Positions 61,642 through 64,000 of a stretch of DNA of 64,000 bases are shown piece by piece (positions within the stretch are counted from its first letter, which is position 1; the number at the start of each line of letters is the position of its first letter). A program made the translations under genes and the position numbers. The stretch covers positions 49,255-113,254 of the forward strand of contig JBBIOU010000005.1 of assembly GCA_037443205.1 (NCBI GenBank), written 5' to 3'. The notes under the pieces were generated by a model, which searched no databases, was not told the origin of the DNA, and saw only the letters and a list, made by a program, of their open reading frames with translations. Origin of the DNA: JBBIOU01 sp037443205 (lineage in GTDB: Bacteria; Bacteroidota; Bacteroidia; Flavobacteriales_D; UBA2798).

Positions 61642-62355
61642 ATGAAGAAATTGATATTTACACTTTTAATCAGCTTCCTTGCCATTAGCTTATATAGCCA
61701 GGAACCTGACCATGCCAAATGGGACGCCCTGCTTAAAAAACACGTATCGCCCCAAGGAAAAGTTAACTATAAAACATTTAAGGCCGATAAAGATAAATTG
61801 GAAGAATATTTAAAAAATCTATCTGACAATATGCCTAAAAGCAACTGGACCGAAGACCAAAAAAAGGCGTATTGGATGAACACCTATAATGCAGCAGCCG
61901 TAAAATTAATTTTAGATAATTATCCAACCAAAAGCATACAAGATATTGGCGGTTTTAAAAAACCATGGCATATAAAATTTATTTCTTTAGGCGGAAAAAT
62001 GTATGATTTAAATACCATCGAACACGAAATATTAAGAAAACAATTTAATGACCCCAGAATACATGTAGGTATCAATTGCGCCTCATATTCTTGTCCTAAA
62101 CTCCATACATCAGCATTTACCGCTGCAAACACCAATACTGAATTAGAAAAATTAATGAAAGAATTTATCAATGATCCTTCAAAAAATAAAATCAGTGCCA
62201 ATAACCTCGAGCTTTCGCAAATATTTAATTGGTTTAAGGAAGATTTTACCAAAACAGGCAATCTGATTGATTACTTAAACAAATATTCAAATATTAAAAT
62301 AAATGCAAATGCTAAAATTTCATATCTGAAATATAACTGGAGTTTAAATGAATAA
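61642..62355 (+). CDS. DUF547 domain protein, exported
   Basis: The 237-residue protein has a signal peptide (1-19, ending YSQ). A DUF547 domain follows (about 24-225) with KKAYWMNTYNAAAVKLILDNYP, GKMYDLNTIEHEILRK and IHVGINCASYSCPKL, whose Asn, Cys, His and aromatic residues are the conserved positions. DUF547 has a papain-like fold but its enzyme activity is not established. It begins an operon with the AhpD-like and arsS genes (12- and 11-bp gaps), a linkage known from other bacterial arsenosugar clusters. Confidence 0.9.
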   Translation: MKKLIFTLLISFLAISLYSQEPDHAKWDALLKKHVSPQGKVNYKTFKADKDKLEEYLKNLSDNMPKSNWTEDQKKAYWMNTYNAAAVKLILDNYPTKSIQDIGGFKKPWHIKFISLGGKMYDLNTIEHEILRKQFNDPRIHVGINCASYSCPKLHTSAFTAANTNTELEKLMKEFINDPSKNKISANNLELSQIFNWFKEDFTKTGNLIDYLNKYSNIKINANAKISYLKYNWSLNE

Positions 62356-62367
62356 ATATCTTTAAAA

Positions 62368-62703
62368 ATGGAAAAAACATACTATAACCCCGAAGATTTA
62401 AAAAAATTTGGAAACATTGCTGAGTTTGAATCTAATTTAGCTGCTAAATTTTTTGACTATTATGGTGAAGTATTTAAAGACGGTGCTCTTAGTGCCCGGG
62501 AAAAATCTTTGATAGCCCTGGCTGTAGCTCATGCTATCCAATGCCCTTATTGTATTGACGCTTATACACAGGATACCATTGCTAAAGGGTGTAACGAAGC
62601 TCAAATGATGGAAGCCGTGCATGTAGCCGGAGCCATAAGAGGCGGAGCTTCGCTGGTACATGGTGTACAAATGATGAATAAAGCCAAAAAACTAATGATG
62701 TAA
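62368..62703 (+). CDS. AhpD-like carboxymuconolactone-decarboxylase family protein of the arsenosugar cluster
   Basis: The 111-residue helical protein has the CMD core with active-site CxxC: EKSLIALAVAHAIQCPYCIDAYT, described by its position at 46-68. The His and Glu nearby are typical of AhpD-like peroxidase-associated proteins. It sits 12 bp after DUF547 and 11 bp before arsS. The known family in arsenosugar clusters is called arsenosugar biosynthesis-associated peroxidase-like; its exact role is not shown. Confidence 0.88.
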   Translation: MEKTYYNPEDLKKFGNIAEFESNLAAKFFDYYGEVFKDGALSAREKSLIALAVAHAIQCPYCIDAYTQDTIAKGCNEAQMMEAVHVAGAIRGGASLVHGVQMMNKAKKLMM

Positions 62704-62714
62704 TTTTTTTTTAA

Positions 62715-63776
62715 ATGAGTATTATAAAATCACTGCGAAGCCGCAACAGCACGCTGGCTTCTACCGAAAAACAATTAGAAATACTTAACTGTGATTCTTT
62801 TAAAAACGGTAAATGGCAAACATTCAGGGAGAAATTAATTCAACAAAATGAATTTCCTTTAAAACCAACCAATATCGAAATTTTTCAGGTTAATATTGGT
62901 TATATGTGTAATCAAACCTGCAAGCATTGTCATGTTGATGCCGGACCTGACAGAAAAGAAATAATGACACAGGAAACCATGCAGCAATGTTTAGATGTAA
63001 TTGCTAAGTATAATTTCCACACCTTAGATATTACCGGTGGCGCACCCGAAATGAATCCTAATTTCAGATGGTTTGTTTCTGAAGCGAAAAAAATCGGAGT
63101 AAAAGAAATTATTGTTCGTTGTAACCTTACTATTATACTGGCCAATCAAAAATATAATGACCTGCCTGAATTTTTTAAAGAACATCAAATAAGGGTAGTA
63201 AGTTCATTACCTTTTTACAATGCCGACAGAACTGACAGACAAAGAGGTACCGGAGTATTTGAAAAATCAATTAAAGCATTACAAATGCTTAATGCTGTTG
63301 GCTATGGAAAAGAAAACAGCGGATTAATTTTGGATTTGGTTTATAACCCCAACGGAGCATTTTTACCTGCCGACCAAAAATTACTGGAAATAGATTTTAA
63401 AAACGAACTACGATCACATTTTGGCATTGAATTTAATAATTTATTAGCCATTACAAATATTCCTATCAGTCGCTATCTGGAATACCTGATTGATAGCGAT
63501 AATTTCGAAGAATACATGGATTTACTTGTGCGTTCATACAATCCGGCTACTGTTAAAAATGTAATGTGCAGAAACACAATTTCGGTAGGATGGAATGGTA
63601 ATTTATATGATTGCGATTTTAATCAAATGCTTGATTTGAATATTGACCGTAATGCCGGGCAGCATATTTCGGTATTTGATTTAGAAAAAATAAACAACCG
63701 GAATATAGTAATTAATCAACACTGTTTTGGATGTACTGCAGGTTCCGGTTCAAGTTGTCAAGGTACTACCATTTAA
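62715..63776 (+). CDS. arsS: Arsenosugar biosynthesis radical SAM protein ArsS
   Basis: The 353-residue radical SAM enzyme has the cluster motif CNQTCKHCHVDAGPDRKE (69-86; CxxxCxxC). DITGGAPEMNPNF (~114) holds the GGAP-type SAM site, and a C-terminal Cys-rich region ends in CFGCTAGSGSSCQGTT. The domain pair (radical SAM plus Cys-rich) identifies ArsS, which adds a 5-deoxyadenosyl group from SAM to dimethylarsenic to make arsenosugars. The methyltransferase ArsM is not in the window. It is the last gene of the operon and meets the next gene tail to tail (7-bp gap). Confidence 0.93.
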   Translation: MSIIKSLRSRNSTLASTEKQLEILNCDSFKNGKWQTFREKLIQQNEFPLKPTNIEIFQVNIGYMCNQTCKHCHVDAGPDRKEIMTQETMQQCLDVIAKYNFHTLDITGGAPEMNPNFRWFVSEAKKIGVKEIIVRCNLTIILANQKYNDLPEFFKEHQIRVVSSLPFYNADRTDRQRGTGVFEKSIKALQMLNAVGYGKENSGLILDLVYNPNGAFLPADQKLLEIDFKNELRSHFGIEFNNLLAITNIPISRYLEYLIDSDNFEEYMDLLVRSYNPATVKNVMCRNTISVGWNGNLYDCDFNQMLDLNIDRNAGQHISVFDLEKINNRNIVINQHCFGCTAGSGSSCQGTTI

Positions 63777-63783
63777 ATCAAAT

Positions 63784-64000
63784 TCATAGCCTCAGCCCTA
63801 TCACCGTTACATCATCTACCTGTTCCAGATTGTCTTTCCAGTGTTGGTAGTGTTCATGCAGTTGGCTGTATTGCTCCACGGCCGGTAAATCGCTTACTTG
63901 GATTAGCAATTCCTTAAACTTTTTGTTGGTGAGTTTCTTTTGCTTGTCTCCTCCAAACTGATCGGCATAACCGTCCGTACTTAGGTATAACATACCTGCA
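63784..64000 (-). CDS. SpoIIE-type (PP2C) phosphatase, C-terminal fragment at the window edge
   Basis: The gene reads on the minus strand from beyond 64000; 71 C-terminal residues are visible, in frame to the edge. The visible end contains MLYLSTDGYADQFGG and QVDDVTVIGLRL, the metal-binding and terminal motifs of the PP2C/SpoIIE domain. It is closely similar to the end of the 41003-44209 sensor (FTDGYADQFGG...VDDMLIIGLKV), so it is a paralogue. Its N-terminal sensor is outside the window. An internal ATG at 63993 exists but is not the real start. Confidence 0.85.
   Translation of the reverse strand, partial: AGMLYLSTDGYADQFGGDKQKKLTNKKFKELLIQVSDLPAVEQYSQLHEHYQHWKDNLEQVDDVTVIGLRL

Noticed and set aside
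1..64000. CRISPR array, prophage or insertion sequence
   Set aside because: No array of spaced direct repeats, integrase, transposase or phage gene was seen; the repeats found are within an adhesin gene or are the hairpin elements.

Overview
The window is low-GC chromosomal DNA from a member of the Bacteroidota. The evidence is: several secreted proteins ending in type IX secretion (T9SS) sorting domains of type A and type B; PorQ and a PorP/SprF protein; the Bacteroidota gene order coaX - outer-membrane protein - TPR protein - lptC - CNNM; and Bacteroidota-type -7 promoter boxes (TAnnTTTG) in front of many genes, often only a few bases from the start codon. The genus cannot be fixed from the sequence alone. 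No phage, insertion sequence or CRISPR array was seen, so this is mostly core genome with some secreted, lineage-specific genes.

Layout. 1-3488: a minus-strand operon fsa - ppx/gppA-like - cinA - VanX-like dipeptidase, the last cut by the window edge. 3554-6580: SRP RNA, an XRE/S24 regulator with an apparent autoregulatory operator, and sppA. 6653-9685: folK and a deoxynucleoside kinase, then a TPR lipoprotein closed by a strong terminator. 9857-11908: a small outer-membrane-type protein and a convergent unknown protein. 12025-22721: a T9SS surface locus with two secreted proteins sharing one N-terminal module, a PorP/SprF protein, an OmpA/PD40 envelope protein, and a 1265-residue Cys-rich, Ig/PKD-repeat adhesin with a small secreted partner. 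22860-28876: an ArnT-like glycosyltransferase, secA, and a beta-propeller protein overlapping the secA end. 28877-29425: a structured repeat and tRNA-Phe. 29426-34887: the coaX-lptC-CNNM envelope operon. 34931-38608: a 1188-residue type A T9SS protein. 38758-44209: era-der and a large sensor with a SpoIIE phosphatase domain. 44213-47046: trxB, porQ and cmk. 47142-50934: a second repeat copy, a NifU-domain protein with Mrp/ApbC, and a DPP IV-type peptidase. 51015-54712: an orphan ABC ATPase and a glycosyltransferase-MarR-GSCFA operon. 54832-60680: a third repeat-like element, a T9SS-exported trypsin-like protease, an L,D-transpeptidase, a CtpA-type protease and two small envelope proteins. 60705-63776: a fatty-acid-hydroxylase family protein and a DUF547 - AhpD-like - arsS arsenosugar operon. 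The window ends in the 3' end of a second SpoIIE phosphatase gene.

The common theme is envelope building and surface display: Sec export (SecA, SRP RNA, SppA), LPS transport (LptC), T9SS parts and substrates, periplasmic proteases and a cell-wall transpeptidase. The most unusual features are a dispersed intergenic element whose nested hairpin fold is kept between copies although the stem sequences differ, promoters that sit almost on start codons (implying leaderless or near-leaderless mRNAs and correcting several gene starts), and the paired secreted proteins with a shared module but different C-terminal ends.
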